A stretch of DNA of 64,000 nt. It comes from Novosphingobium sp. ZN18A2. Lineage in GTDB: Bacteria > Pseudomonadota > Alphaproteobacteria > Sphingomonadales > Sphingomonadaceae. The position numbers and the translations under genes are program-made. The DNA is taken from assembly GCF_036784765.1 (NCBI RefSeq), contig NZ_CP136651.1, positions 2,542,001-2,606,000 on the forward strand. Direction: 5' to 3'. Each line of letters begins with the position of its first letter. The first letter of the stretch is position 1. Of the stretch, positions 25,785-35,120 are shown piece by piece. The notes below the pieces were generated by a model. The model was not told where the DNA came from. It ran no database searches and saw only the letters and a list, made by a program, of their open reading frames with translations.

Positions 25785-27506
25785 ATGGCAGGGTCGCAAG
25801 ACAGGAACGCTGGAAACACGGCTTCTGGCCGCACCGGCCGTTCGCGCCCCGCAGACGCGCGCAACATAGGCAGGGCCAACCGCGATATCCTGATGCTGGG
25901 CATCATGGCCGCGGCCATCCTGCTTTTCACCGCCACGGGTTCTTCGGTCCTGACCGATCTTGCCCGCAGGATGATGGGCCATCCGGCAAAGCTGGACCCC
26001 ATGCTGTCGAGCGCGCTGATCCTGAACATCGCCCTCATCATCTTCGGCTGGCGCCGCTATGCCGAACTGACGCGCGAAGTGAGCGAACGGCGCAAGGCGG
26101 AGGAAACCGCCTTCAACCTTGCCCAGACCGATCCGCTGACCGGATGCCTCAACCGGCGCAACCTGCACATTTCCACCGGCGAACTGATCCGCGCGGCGCG
26201 CAATCGCGGCCGGACGGTGGTGATGATGATGCTCGACCTCGACATGTTCAAGCGCATCAACGACATCTACGGCCATCAGACGGGGGACGCGGTGCTGGTG
26301 GAATCCACCAGGCGGCTGCGCAAGCTGCTGCCCGAAGATGCGCTACTGGCGCGCCTTGGCGGTGACGAATTCGCCTGCGTGCTGGAAATGGAGCCCGATC
26401 GCCCCGAAGCGGTGGACGCGCTCGCCACCAGGATCATCGAAGATTTGGCCGCCCCGATCCACGTCGTCACGCCCAGCGTAGAGGTGACGGCTTCCATCGG
26501 GCTTGCCCGCGCCGAGGCGCTTTCGTGCCAGCCGGTTGAAGACTGCGCCGAAGAACTGCTGCACATGGCCGACCTTGCGATGTACCAGGCCAAGAAGCGC
26601 GGCCGGAACTGCTTTGTCTGGTTCGAAAGCGGCATGGCGCGCGAGATGAAATATCGCAGTGAGCTGGAACGCGGCATTCGCGACGGTATCGCGGCGGGCG
26701 AATTCGTTCCCTATTACGAAAGACAGGTGGACATCGAGACCGGGCGGATCACCGGGTTCGAAATGCTCGCGCGCTGGGTTTCGCCCAAATACGGCCTTGT
26801 CAGTCCCGAAGTGTTCATCCCCATCGCCGAGGAAATGGGGCTCATCTCCGAGCTGTCGGAAGTGCTGATCGCACAGGCGCTGCGCGACGCGCACGACTGG
26901 GATCCAGACCTTTCGCTTTCGGTCAATATATCGCCGCTGCAGTTGCGCGACCCGTGGTTCGCGCAAAAACTGCTCAAGCTTCTGCTCGAAGCGAATTTCC
27001 CGCCCAGCAGGCTGGAAATAGAGATCACCGAAACCTGCCTGCACGAAAACATCGGCGTCGTCCGGTCGCTGGTGACGAGCCTCAAGAACCAGGGCGTCAG
27101 CGTCAGCCTTGACGATTTCGGCACCGGTTACAGCTCGCTGGCCCAATTGCGCACTCTCCCGTTCGACCGCATCAAGATCGATCGCAGCTTCATCATGTCG
27201 CTGGGCGACAATCCCGACAGCGAAACCATCGTGCGGGCGATCACCTCCCTTGGTGCCGGGATGAACCTGCCGATCGTCGCCGAAGGCATCGAAAGCACCG
27301 CGATTGCCGACCAGTTGAAAACGCTGGGCCGGTTCAAGGGCCAGGGATTCCTTTACGGCAAGCCCGCGACGGCTGCAGAAATCCGTTCACTGATGGCGGG
27401 GAACCGGCAGCCCGACCCGGTAAAGGTATCGCCGCGCCGGGAAGAGGTGGACGAAGCCGCCGCTACGGACACCGGCAAGGCCTTGCCACAAGCGCGCCGC
27501 GCCTGA
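25785..27506 (+). CDS. Membrane GGDEF-EAL protein (bifunctional c-di-GMP enzyme candidate)
   Basis: A 573-aa inner-membrane protein. Two hydrophobic helices (about 36-52 and 72-88) enclose a short loop. A GGDEF domain with an intact LGGDEF motif (192-196) follows, then an EAL domain. The EAL signature reads FEML, so Ala is Met, but the catalytic Glu is kept, and other key residues are present: 'NISPLQL', 'EITET', 'DDFGTGYSS', 'IKIDRSF', 'EGIE' and 'GQGFLYGKP'. Both synthesis and hydrolysis of c-di-GMP are therefore possible. AAGG lies just before the ATG. The C-terminal tail after the EAL is polar and probably disordered. Confidence 0.92.
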   Translation: MAGSQDRNAGNTASGRTGRSRPADARNIGRANRDILMLGIMAAAILLFTATGSSVLTDLARRMMGHPAKLDPMLSSALILNIALIIFGWRRYAELTREVSERRKAEETAFNLAQTDPLTGCLNRRNLHISTGELIRAARNRGRTVVMMMLDLDMFKRINDIYGHQTGDAVLVESTRRLRKLLPEDALLARLGGDEFACVLEMEPDRPEAVDALATRIIEDLAAPIHVVTPSVEVTASIGLARAEALSCQPVEDCAEELLHMADLAMYQAKKRGRNCFVWFESGMAREMKYRSELERGIRDGIAAGEFVPYYERQVDIETGRITGFEMLARWVSPKYGLVSPEVFIPIAEEMGLISELSEVLIAQALRDAHDWDPDLSLSVNISPLQLRDPWFAQKLLKLLLEANFPPSRLEIEITETCLHENIGVVRSLVTSLKNQGVSVSLDDFGTGYSSLAQLRTLPFDRIKIDRSFIMSLGDNPDSETIVRAITSLGAGMNLPIVAEGIESTAIADQLKTLGRFKGQGFLYGKPATAAEIRSLMAGNRQPDPVKVSPRREEVDEAAATDTGKALPQARRA

Positions 27507-27566
27507 TCGTCATCGCAATCGCGTGGCCCATTGCGGTAAGGCCGCGCGCGCCCTAGATCGCCCGGC

Positions 27567-28376
27567 ATGCGCGTTCCTTTCCGCAAGATGCATGGCCTGG
27601 GCAACGATTTCGTCGTGATCGACGGGCGCGAAGCCGCGTTCGCCATATCGCCAGCACGCGCCGCCGCGCTGGCGGATCGGCATACGGGTATCGGCTGCGA
27701 CCAGCTTATCCTGCTGGAGCCGAGCGAACGCGCCGACGTGAAGATGCGCATCTTCAATCCCGATGGCGGCGAAGTGGACGCCTGCGGCAACGCAAGCCGC
27801 GCCATCGGTCTTCTGCTGGGTGGCGAAACGCGGATCGAAACGCTGGGCGGCATGATCGAAGCACGCGAGGCGGCGGACGGCATTGCCGTGGACATGGGAT
27901 CGCCGCGTTTCGAATGGGACAAGATCCCGCTTGCCTATGCGATGGACACGCTGGTCATGCCGGTCGGCTGGGAAGAGCTTGACCAGCCATGCGCGGTCAA
28001 CGTCGGCAATCCGCACGCGGTGTTCTTCGTGCCCGATTGCGACGGGGTGGACCTTGGCCGCCTTGGCCCTGTGATAGAGACCGATCCGCTTTTCCCCGAA
28101 CGCGTCAACGTGAACGTCGCGACCGTCGAGGGGCCGGACCGCATCCGCCTGCGCGTGTGGGAGCGCGGCGCCGGGCTTACCCGCGCCTGCGGCACCGGCG
28201 CTTGCGCAACGGCGGTGGCGGCAATGCGGCGCAAGCTGGTGGATCGCACCGTCACGGTTGCCCTCCCCGGCGGCCCGCTGCGCATCGACTGGCCCGAAGG
28301 CGGCATGATCACGATGACCGGCCCTGCCCAGACCAGCTTTACCGGCACGTTCGACGACGCGGATTACCCGCTTTGA
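27567..28376 (+). CDS. dapF: Diaminopimelate epimerase
   Basis: Interconverts LL- and meso-diaminopimelate for lysine and peptidoglycan synthesis. The 269-aa protein has both active-site cysteines: Cys73 in 'DACGNASRAIG' and the one in 'TRACGTGACATA'. The start 'MRVPFRKMHGLGNDFVVID' is canonical. Its TGA overlaps the TTG of mtaB, indicating coupling. The dapF-mtaB-ftsY order is typical of alphaproteobacteria. Confidence 0.97.
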   Translation: MRVPFRKMHGLGNDFVVIDGREAAFAISPARAAALADRHTGIGCDQLILLEPSERADVKMRIFNPDGGEVDACGNASRAIGLLLGGETRIETLGGMIEAREAADGIAVDMGSPRFEWDKIPLAYAMDTLVMPVGWEELDQPCAVNVGNPHAVFFVPDCDGVDLGRLGPVIETDPLFPERVNVNVATVEGPDRIRLRVWERGAGLTRACGTGACATAVAAMRRKLVDRTVTVALPGGPLRIDWPEGGMITMTGPAQTSFTGTFDDADYPL

Positions 28377-29527
28377 GCGAGGTCGTGACCCTTGGCTGCC
28401 GGCTAAACCTTGCGGAAAGCGAGGCGATCCGCGCGTCGCTGGCCGGGCAGCCGGAAACGGTCGTCGTCAATTCCTGCGCGGTTACCGCCGAGGCGGTGCG
28501 CCAGTCCCGCCGCGCGGTACGCCGCCTGCGCCGAGCCCATCCCGATGCCCGCCTGCTCGTCACCGGATGCGCGGCAACGATCGAGCCGGAGAGCTTCGCC
28601 GCGATGGCCGAAGTGGACGAGGTCGTACCGAACGAGGACAAGGTGCGCTGGTCCATCGACGCACGACCGGCCCGGACACGCCACACGCGCGCATTCGTGC
28701 CGGTACAGACCGGCTGCGACCACGCCTGCACCTTCTGCATCATCCCGCAGGGACGCGGGGCGAGCGTGTCCACCCCGGTCGGCGAAGTGTTGCGCACCAT
28801 CGAACGCCACCTGGAATCCGGCACGCGCGAGATCGTGCTGACCGGTGTTGACGTGACCGGATGGGGCGCCGATCTGACCGGAAGTCCGCGCCTTGGTGCG
28901 CTGGTCGCAGCAATCCTTGCGGCGTTTCCCGCGCTGGACCGGTTGCGTCTGTCATCGCTCGACGGTGTGGAAATCGATGACGAACTGTTCGCCCTGATCA
29001 CGCAGGAACCGCGCGTGATGCCGCACGTCCACCTCTCGCTCCAGTCGGGCGACGACATGGTGCTGAAGCGTATGAAGCGGCGCCACACCCGCGCGCAGGC
29101 AGTTGCCCTTGCGCAGCGCCTGCACACCGCCCGCGCCGATATCGCCATCGGCGCCGACCTGATCGCCGGGTTTCCCACCGAAACGGCAGAAATGCACGCG
29201 AACAACGTTGCCATCGTGCGCGATTGCGGCGTGGTTCACGGCCACGTTTTCCCCTACAGCCCGCGCCCCGGAACGCCCGCCGCGCGGATGCCGCAGGTTC
29301 CGCCGCCGCTGGTGCGCGAACGCGCCGCCGAAGTGCGCGCGGCGGTTGCCGAAGAGCGCGCCCGCTGGCTGGAAACGTTGCTGGGCCAGCCCCGCGCCGT
29401 GCTTGCGGAACGCGACGGGACCGGCCATTCCCCCGAATTCGCCCCCTACCGCCTGCCCGAAGGAACCGAAGCGGGCGAGATCGTTTCACTTACTCCCACA
29501 AGGATCATCGAAGGCATGCTGGCATGA
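28373..29527 (+). CDS. mtaB: tRNA threonylcarbamoyladenosine methylthiotransferase MtaB
   Basis: Radical-SAM enzyme converting t6A37 to ms2t6A37 in tRNA. The 384-aa protein has the three N-terminal cluster cysteines (GCRLN, 'NSCAVT', 'TGCAA') and the radical-SAM motif 'GCDHACTFCIIPQGRG' (CxxxCxxC). A C-terminal TRAM-like region is short. The TTG at 28373 overlaps the dapF stop; GTG at 28385 is an alternative. The stop overlaps the ftsY start (ATGA). Confidence 0.94.
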   Translation: MSEVVTLGCRLNLAESEAIRASLAGQPETVVVNSCAVTAEAVRQSRRAVRRLRRAHPDARLLVTGCAATIEPESFAAMAEVDEVVPNEDKVRWSIDARPARTRHTRAFVPVQTGCDHACTFCIIPQGRGASVSTPVGEVLRTIERHLESGTREIVLTGVDVTGWGADLTGSPRLGALVAAILAAFPALDRLRLSSLDGVEIDDELFALITQEPRVMPHVHLSLQSGDDMVLKRMKRRHTRAQAVALAQRLHTARADIAIGADLIAGFPTETAEMHANNVAIVRDCGVVHGHVFPYSPRPGTPAARMPQVPPPLVRERAAEVRAAVAEERARWLETLLGQPRAVLAERDGTGHSPEFAPYRLPEGTEAGEIVSLTPTRIIEGMLA

Positions 29528-30450
29528 GCGGCGAAAGCTGGAGCGACAGGGTTTTCGGAGGCTTTCGCGCCACGTCCGACCGGCTGGCGACCAACCTTGG
29601 CGGCATCGTTTCGAAGACGAAGCTGACCGAAGCCCAGCTCGACGACATCGAAGACGCGCTGATCATGTCCGATCTTGGCCCCAGCGCCGCGGCCCGCATT
29701 CGTGAACGGCTGGCCGCCGGACGTTTCGATTCCGGGCTGGACGAACAGGCGCTGCGCGAACTGGTGGCAGAGGAAATCGCCGCGATCCTTCGCCCGGTGG
29801 CCAAGCCGCTCGACATCGTGGCCTTCCCGCGACCGCAAGTGATCCTGGTGATCGGGGTCAATGGATCGGGCAAGACCACAACCATCGCCAAGCTGGCACA
29901 CCTGTTCCAGGAACAGGACTATTCGGTGATGCTGGCAGCCGGCGACACCTTCCGCGCTGCCGCAATCGGTCAATTGAAGGTCTGGGCGGACCGGCTGGGC
30001 GTGCCCATCGTCTCTGGCGCGGAAGGTGGCGATCCGGCCAGCATCGTGTTCGACGCGGTGAAGGAAGCCACCGCCACAGGAATCGACGCGCTGATCGTCG
30101 ATACCGCGGGCCGATTGCAGAACAAGCGCGAGTTGATGGACGAACTGGCCAAAGTGCGCCGCGTGCTGGGCCGCCTCAACGCCGAAGCCCCGCATGACGT
30201 GGTACTGGTGCTCGATGCCACCAACGGGCAGAACGCCCTTCAGCAGATCGAGATATTCAAGGAAGTGGCAGGCGTGACCGGCCTTATCATGACCAAGCTG
30301 GACGGCACCGCGCGCGGCGGCGTTCTTGTTGCGGCGGCGGAGCAATACGGGCTTCCGATCCATGCCATCGGCGTGGGCGAGAAGATCGACGACCTGCGTC
30401 CGTTTGACCCCGACCTTGTCGCAAAGGTTATCGCGGGAGTGTATCGCTGA
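29524..30450 (+). CDS. ftsY: Signal recognition particle receptor FtsY
   Basis: SRP receptor GTPase at the inner membrane. The 308-aa protein has only N and G domains: 'GVNGSGKTTTIAKLA' P-loop, 'AAGDTFRAAAIGQL', 'DTAGRLQNK' and 'TKLDGTARGG'. The long acidic A domain of E. coli FtsY is absent, as in many alphaproteobacteria. The ATG at 29524 overlaps the mtaB stop, and the stop overlaps the next ATG (TGATG). Confidence 0.97.
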   Translation: MSGESWSDRVFGGFRATSDRLATNLGGIVSKTKLTEAQLDDIEDALIMSDLGPSAAARIRERLAAGRFDSGLDEQALRELVAEEIAAILRPVAKPLDIVAFPRPQVILVIGVNGSGKTTTIAKLAHLFQEQDYSVMLAAGDTFRAAAIGQLKVWADRLGVPIVSGAEGGDPASIVFDAVKEATATGIDALIVDTAGRLQNKRELMDELAKVRRVLGRLNAEAPHDVVLVLDATNGQNALQQIEIFKEVAGVTGLIMTKLDGTARGGVLVAAAEQYGLPIHAIGVGEKIDDLRPFDPDLVAKVIAGVYR

Positions 30451-31106
30451 TGTCCGGCACGCCAGAAAACCCTCAGGACAAGCCCAAATCCTCATGGATC
30501 AACCTTGCGGTCGATTACGGGCCGCTGCTGGTGTTCTTCCTGGCCTATCGGCATTTCAAGCCCGAAGGCGATGATGCCGGGTTCGGGGAAGTGGTGGCTG
30601 TTACCAAGGGCACGCTAAGCTTCATGGTCGCGACGGTGATCGCGCTGGCCGTTTCGAAATGGCGGCTGGGCAAGGTTTCGCCGATGCTGTGGCTGTCGAC
30701 CGTGCTGATCCTCGGCTTCGGCACGCTGACGGTGCTGCTGGGCGATCCGTTCTGGATTCAGGTAAAGCCTACCGCGATCTACCTGCTTTTCGCAGCTGTT
30801 CTGTTCGCCGGGCTGACCCGCGGCAAGCCGATGCTCAAATACCTGCTCCAGTCCGCTTTCGAGGGGCTGAACGATGCCGGATGGCTGAAGCTGTCACGTA
30901 ACTGGGCCTTCTTTTTCCTGTTCCTGGCCGTGCTGAACGAAGTGCTGCGCCACTTCCTGTCGTTCGATGCGTGGCTGCAGGCAAAGCTGTGGGGCGTGAC
31001 CGCGCTTTCGTTCCTGTTCACCTTCGCGCAGATCCCGATGCTGCTGAAGCACGGGTTGGGCGAGGAAGCGCAAGTAGAGGTGGAACAGAACCCGCCGCAC
31101 GATTGA
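30450..31106 (+). CDS. yciB: Septation protein A / YciB (IspZ family)
   Basis: A 218-aa inner-membrane protein with about five helices, affecting cell-envelope integrity and septation. Family features include 'LAVDYGPLLVFFLAYRHF' at the N-terminus and 'LLGDPFWIQVKPTAIYLLFAAVL' in the middle. The ATG is fused to the ftsY stop by one base. No ligand or enzymatic activity is known from sequence. Confidence 0.93.
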   Translation: MSGTPENPQDKPKSSWINLAVDYGPLLVFFLAYRHFKPEGDDAGFGEVVAVTKGTLSFMVATVIALAVSKWRLGKVSPMLWLSTVLILGFGTLTVLLGDPFWIQVKPTAIYLLFAAVLFAGLTRGKPMLKYLLQSAFEGLNDAGWLKLSRNWAFFFLFLAVLNEVLRHFLSFDAWLQAKLWGVTALSFLFTFAQIPMLLKHGLGEEAQVEVEQNPPHD

Positions 31107-31132
31107 CGCGCAAGCAAGGCCGCCGATGAAGC

Positions 31133-31339
31133 ATGCCGAACTTCATGCCAACGCAGTTCCGGGAACTGAAGGCGCGGCTCTGGCTGGCGCGTGGCATACA
31201 GCAGCACCTTGACGTCACGGTCCGTGACTGGTGCGGAAGACGAACGACCATGTCTTACAACGGCATACCGGCACGCAGGCTGCGCGTATTCGATCGCGCG
31301 TCGGGACAATACCGCAGGGTGCGGCCAAGGCGCGGCTGA
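31133..31339 (+). CDS. Possible small basic protein, unknown
   Basis: An open frame of 68 codons rich in Arg with no family match I can recognise. The codon third positions are moderately GC-rich, and it fills the gap between yciB and the convergent kup gene. A weak AAGGC sequence precedes the ATG. It could equally be chance, because such open frames are common at this GC content. Confidence 0.3.
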   Translation: MPNFMPTQFRELKARLWLARGIQQHLDVTVRDWCGRRTTMSYNGIPARRLRVFDRASGQYRRVRPRRG

Positions 31340-31347
31340 GCCGGCCT

Positions 31348-33288
31348 TCAGATTTCCAGCTGGCTGCCCAGTTCGACCACGCGGTTTGTTGGCAGGCGGA
31401 AGAACTCCATCGCGCTTGCCGCGTTGCGCAGCATCCATGCGAACAGCTTTTCGCGCCAGATGGCCATGCCCGGCTTTTCGGACGGCAGCAGCGTCTGGCG
31501 CGACAGGAAGAAGCTGGTCTTCATCATGTCGAACGGCTCGCCGCAGGCATCCACCTGCGACAGCGCGGTGGGCACATCGGTTTCCTCAAGGAAGCCATAG
31601 TGCAGCGTGACGCGGTAGAAGCCTTCGCCCAGATCTTTCACCTCTGCGCGCTCTTTCGAATAGACATAGGGCACGTCGTTGATGCTGACCGTCAGGATCA
31701 CGACGCGTTCGTGCAGCACCTTGTTGTGCTTGATGTTGTGCAACAGCGCAGAAGGCACGCCCGAATTGCTGGATGCCATGAAGATCGCCGTGCCGGGCAC
31801 GCGCGCCGCACTGTTGTGCGCCGACTTGGTGAACACCTCCAGCGGGATCGAGCCTTCGGCCATGTTCTTCTTCATCAGCGAGCGCCCGCGCGACCATGTG
31901 GTGAGCAGCGTGAAGATGATCAGACCCATCGTCAGCGGCACCCAGCCGCCATCGGGGATCTTGGTCATGTTGGCGCTGAGATAGCCCAGGTCGATAACGA
32001 AGAAGAGCACCAGCAGCGGGATCGCCAGCGCCGGCTTCCACTTCCACAGCTTGAACAGCACCACGCCCAGCAGGAAGTTGTCTATCATCATCGCGCCCGT
32101 GACCGCGATGCCATAGGCTGCGGTCAGGTTCGACGAGCGCTGGAACACGAAGACCAGCAGGATCACGGCCACCATCAGCGCCCAGTTGACCACCGGGATA
32201 TATATCTGGCCGGCCGAAAGCGACGTGTACTTGATCGTCATGCGCGGCACGAAGCCAAGCTGGATCGCCTGCTGGGTGACGGAGAACGCGCCCGAGATCA
32301 CGGCCTGCGACGCGATGATCGCGGCCAGCGAAGCAATGATCAGCAGCGGCCACTGGAACCAGTCCGGCGCAAGAAAATAGAACGGGCTTTCCAGCGCCGA
32401 TGCATCGCGAAGCAGCAACGATGCCTGCCCCAGATAGTTCAGCACCAGCGCCGGCAGCACGAAGATCAGCCACGAAAGGCGGATCGGCGGGCGGCCGAAG
32501 TGGCCCATGTCGGCATAAAGCGCCTCTGCGCCCGTCACCGCCAGAACCGCCGCGCCCATCGCCAGAAAGCCGTGGAGCGGATCGGCCGCGAACATCAGCA
32601 TCGCGTAGTGCGGGCTGAGCGCCAGGATCACTTGCGGCATCGCCGCGATGCTGACGAGGCCCAGCGCTGCGATCGTGCCGAAATAGACCAGCATGATCGG
32701 GCCGAAAAAAGTGGCGACCTTGGCCGTGCCCCGGCTCTGGATCATGAACAGGCCGATCAGGATGACCGCCACCAGCGGCACGATCAGGCTGTGCATTTCG
32801 GGCTGGTAAACCGCCACACCTTCAATCGCGCCCATCACGGACACCGCAGGCGTAATCATGGAATCGCCATAGAACAGCGCGGTGGCGAAAACCCCCAGCA
32901 GGATCACGCCCTTGCCCCATCGCTTGCCCGTGGCGCTCTGGTTGATCAGCGCAAGCAGCGCCAGGCTGCCGCCCTCGCCCTTGTTGTCCGCCCGCATGAT
33001 CACCGAAACGTATTTCAACGTCACGATGATCATCATCGACCAGAACATCAGGCTGATGATGCCGTAAACGTGCAACTGGTCCAGCGGCAGCGGATGGTGC
33101 CCCGCGAACGTATCGCGCATGGCGTAAAGCGGGCTGGTGCCGATATCGCCGAAGACAACGCCGATCGCGCCGACCGCGAGCTTCATCAGGCTGCCGTGGA
33201 CGTGACCGCCGCCGTGGCCATGCTCGTCCGGCAGACCGGTATCGAGCGGCGAATCGCCGGTATCGGATTCAACCATGCTTTGGCTCAT
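31348..33288 (-). CDS. kup: Potassium uptake protein Kup
   Basis: Inner-membrane K+/H+ symporter. The 646-aa protein has a His-rich cytosolic N-terminus, the family signature '[19 protein letters not shown]' and about 12 transmembrane helices, followed by a cytosolic C-terminal domain ending '...[12 protein letters not shown]'. Length fits Kup (about 620-650). The ATG at 33288 precedes this signature. No regulatory partner is adjacent. Confidence 0.95.
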   Translation of the reverse strand: MSQSMVESDTGDSPLDTGLPDEHGHGGGHVHGSLMKLAVGAIGVVFGDIGTSPLYAMRDTFAGHHPLPLDQLHVYGIISLMFWSMMIIVTLKYVSVIMRADNKGEGGSLALLALINQSATGKRWGKGVILLGVFATALFYGDSMITPAVSVMGAIEGVAVYQPEMHSLIVPLVAVILIGLFMIQSRGTAKVATFFGPIMLVYFGTIAALGLVSIAAMPQVILALSPHYAMLMFAADPLHGFLAMGAAVLAVTGAEALYADMGHFGRPPIRLSWLIFVLPALVLNYLGQASLLLRDASALESPFYFLAPDWFQWPLLIIASLAAIIASQAVISGAFSVTQQAIQLGFVPRMTIKYTSLSAGQIYIPVVNWALMVAVILLVFVFQRSSNLTAAYGIAVTGAMMIDNFLLGVVLFKLWKWKPALAIPLLVLFFVIDLGYLSANMTKIPDGGWVPLTMGLIIFTLLTTWSRGRSLMKKNMAEGSIPLEVFTKSAHNSAARVPGTAIFMASSNSGVPSALLHNIKHNKVLHERVVILTVSINDVPYVYSKERAEVKDLGEGFYRVTLHYGFLEETDVPTALSQVDACGEPFDMMKTSFFLSRQTLLPSEKPGMAIWREKLFAWMLRNAASAMEFFRLPTNRVVELGSQLEI

Positions 33289-33457
33289 GGTGTCGGATGC
33301 CCCCGGCAGTTCGTTGCTTGCGCGCCCGAGGCCGGGCGCAACCCGCGGCGGCGCTTAGCACCGGCCCGATGGACGGGCAATGCCAGCCTTGCAGCGGCCA
33401 TTCGGTTCAACCCTGAAACCGGCATGACGTTCCGAAAAAACAAACGATTCCGTAAGG

Positions 33458-34108
33458 TCAATCGCCTGCGGACGGGGTCTGCGGCGCTTGTGCGGCCAGC
33501 ATCCGGTCGATGCGGGCAATGCGCGCTTCCAGGTCCTGTCGATAGGGCGCATCGGCCGGAGAGCGATCGAGAAGCTGCTGCCAGACCGCACGTGCATCCG
33601 CGAGTCGGCCCGACTGGGCGAGCGCCAGCCCCATGAAGAACGGCGGCCCCGGATGCTGCGGATCGATGTTCGCGGCCTTCTGGAACGCGAACTGCGCGGC
33701 TGGCGTAATCATGCCGTCGCTGTGTTCGACCAGCGCATTGCCCAGCGCCACCCAGAGGTCCGCATCCTTGGGATTCTGCTTGACGGCGGTGCCCAGCACT
33801 TCAGCCGCGGCGCGAAACTCCCCATGCCGGGCAAGCCCGTCGGCCAACACCATCCAGTTGGCGGACTGGCCATACGATTCGCCCATCTGCTGACGTGCCT
33901 TGATCAGCGCCTCGCTGTCCGACTTGGCATTTTCCCGTGGCGGGGTGGGAGAGCCGGGCTGCCCGGGATGACCCTGCAACGCATATCCGGCGATACCGAA
34001 CAGCAGCGCGGCCCCGGCCAGTTCCCAGCCGAGCCGGGGAATGCGAAACACGAAAACCATTGCGCCGAACGCGGCGAACGCAATGGCCAGGATAATTGCC
34101 CAGGTCAC
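33458..34108 (-). CDS. ccmI: Cytochrome c biogenesis TPR protein CcmI/CycH
   Basis: Periplasm-facing TPR protein that presents apocytochrome c to the haem ligase. The 216-aa product has two N-terminal helices (about residues 2-20 and 28-45) and three TPR-like units ('NWMVLADGLARHGEFRAAAEVLG', 'ADLWVALGNALVEHSDG'). It is shorter than E. coli CcmH/CcmI fusions. The GTG at 34108 overlaps the ccmH stop by four bases. Last gene of the ccm operon. Confidence 0.85.
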   Translation of the reverse strand: MTWAIILAIAFAAFGAMVFVFRIPRLGWELAGAALLFGIAGYALQGHPGQPGSPTPPRENAKSDSEALIKARQQMGESYGQSANWMVLADGLARHGEFRAAAEVLGTAVKQNPKDADLWVALGNALVEHSDGMITPAAQFAFQKAANIDPQHPGPPFFMGLALAQSGRLADARAVWQQLLDRSPADAPYRQDLEARIARIDRMLAAQAPQTPSAGD

Positions 34109-34563
34109 GCGCCCTCCCCTTCCTGTTCGCCATCCGCACCGGGCGTTCGTCCCTTGCGGAAGCGGCCGCGCAACAGGACGGCTGCGACCAGCAGGAACAG
34201 CAACGGCGCTGCATAGAGCGGCCATGTATCGGCGGTAAGCACCGGCTTGTAACTTACATACTGGCCATAGCGCTCGATCAGCCACTGGCGGATCTGTTCG
34301 GGATCTTCACCGGCGGCAATGCGCGTGCGCACGATGTTGCGCATGTCGCCCGCCATCGAGGCGTCCGAATCGGCTATGGACTGCCCCTGGCAGACGAGGC
34401 AGCGCAGCGTTTCCATCAACGCCTGCGCTTTCGCTTCCTGCGCCGGATCGGGAAGCTGGGTGTAGGCATAGGGCGCGGGCGGCAGGCTGTCATCGGCCAG
34501 CGCGGGAAGCGTCCAGCCCGCGACAAGCATCGCAAGCGCGAGGATGAGCAACCGGCGGATCAT
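34105..34563 (-). CDS. ccmH: Cytochrome c-type biogenesis protein CcmH
   Basis: Thiol-oxidoreductase that keeps apocytochrome CXXCH thiols reduced. The 152-aa protein has a signal sequence, the LRCLVCQGQ motif with the active-site cysteine pair, the 'SIADSDA' signature and one C-terminal helix before a basic tail. Its ATG overlaps the ccmG stop by four bases. Confidence 0.94.
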   Translation of the reverse strand: MIRRLLILALAMLVAGWTLPALADDSLPPAPYAYTQLPDPAQEAKAQALMETLRCLVCQGQSIADSDASMAGDMRNIVRTRIAAGEDPEQIRQWLIERYGQYVSYKPVLTADTWPLYAAPLLFLLVAAVLLRGRFRKGRTPGADGEQEGEGA

Positions 34564-35120
34564 TGCCCCGCCTCCTTCAGCTTTTCCAGGATCATCGGCA
34601 CCTGTTCGGGCCGGATATCTCCGATATGCTGGTAACGGATGATCCCCTTGCCATCGATCACGAACGTTTCCGGCACCCCGGCCGATCCGATCGCGAGTTG
34701 CACCGAACTTGTCGGGTCGGAGCCAATGGCCCGATAGGGATTGCCGTTGCGGGTAAGGAACGCCGCCAGATCTTCCGGCCGGTCACGGATCGCCACGCCC
34801 TCGATCTCTACACCGGCTTTCGCCAGTTGTGCCAGTTGCGGCGCCTCTACGGCGCAAGGAATGCACCAGCTGGCGAACACATTCAGCAGCTTCGGCTTTC
34901 CGGTCGTAAAATCGGCGCGTGTCAGACCGGGCCTGTCTTGTGCGATCGGCTTCAGCGAGAATTCGGGGAGCGGCTTGCCGATCATGTGGCTGGAAATGTC
35001 ACGGTTGGCCGGGCGGACCAGTCCGATGAAGACCAGCGCGAAAAAGGCGACGAACAGGCCCAGCGGCAACCAAAGCCACAGACCGGGCTTGCGCCTTGCG
35101 GTGTCCGGCGTTCCGGTCAT
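34560..35120 (-). CDS. ccmG: Thiol:disulfide interchange protein CcmG/DsbE
   Basis: Membrane-anchored thioredoxin-like reductant for CcmH and apocytochrome c. The 186-aa protein has one N-terminal helix (about 14-36), then a thioredoxin fold with the active site 'WCIPC' in 'NVFASWCIPC' and the cis-Pro 'GVPETFVID'. The ATG at 35120 overlaps the ccmF stop (ATGA). Confidence 0.93.
   Translation of the reverse strand: MTGTPDTARRKPGLWLWLPLGLFVAFFALVFIGLVRPANRDISSHMIGKPLPEFSLKPIAQDRPGLTRADFTTGKPKLLNVFASWCIPCAVEAPQLAQLAKAGVEIEGVAIRDRPEDLAAFLTRNGNPYRAIGSDPTSSVQLAIGSAGVPETFVIDGKGIIRYQHIGDIRPEQVPMILEKLKEAGQ

Noticed and set aside
25785..27506. Inactive EAL domain because the signature is EML
   Set aside because: Glu is retained and the other catalytic and metal residues (Asn, ETE, DDFGTG, Lys, EGIE) are present, so loss of activity is not supported.
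31231..33636. An 801-codon plus-strand open frame opposite kup
   Set aside because: Kup is complete and conserved on the other strand; the antisense product is low-complexity His/Arg/Gln-rich.
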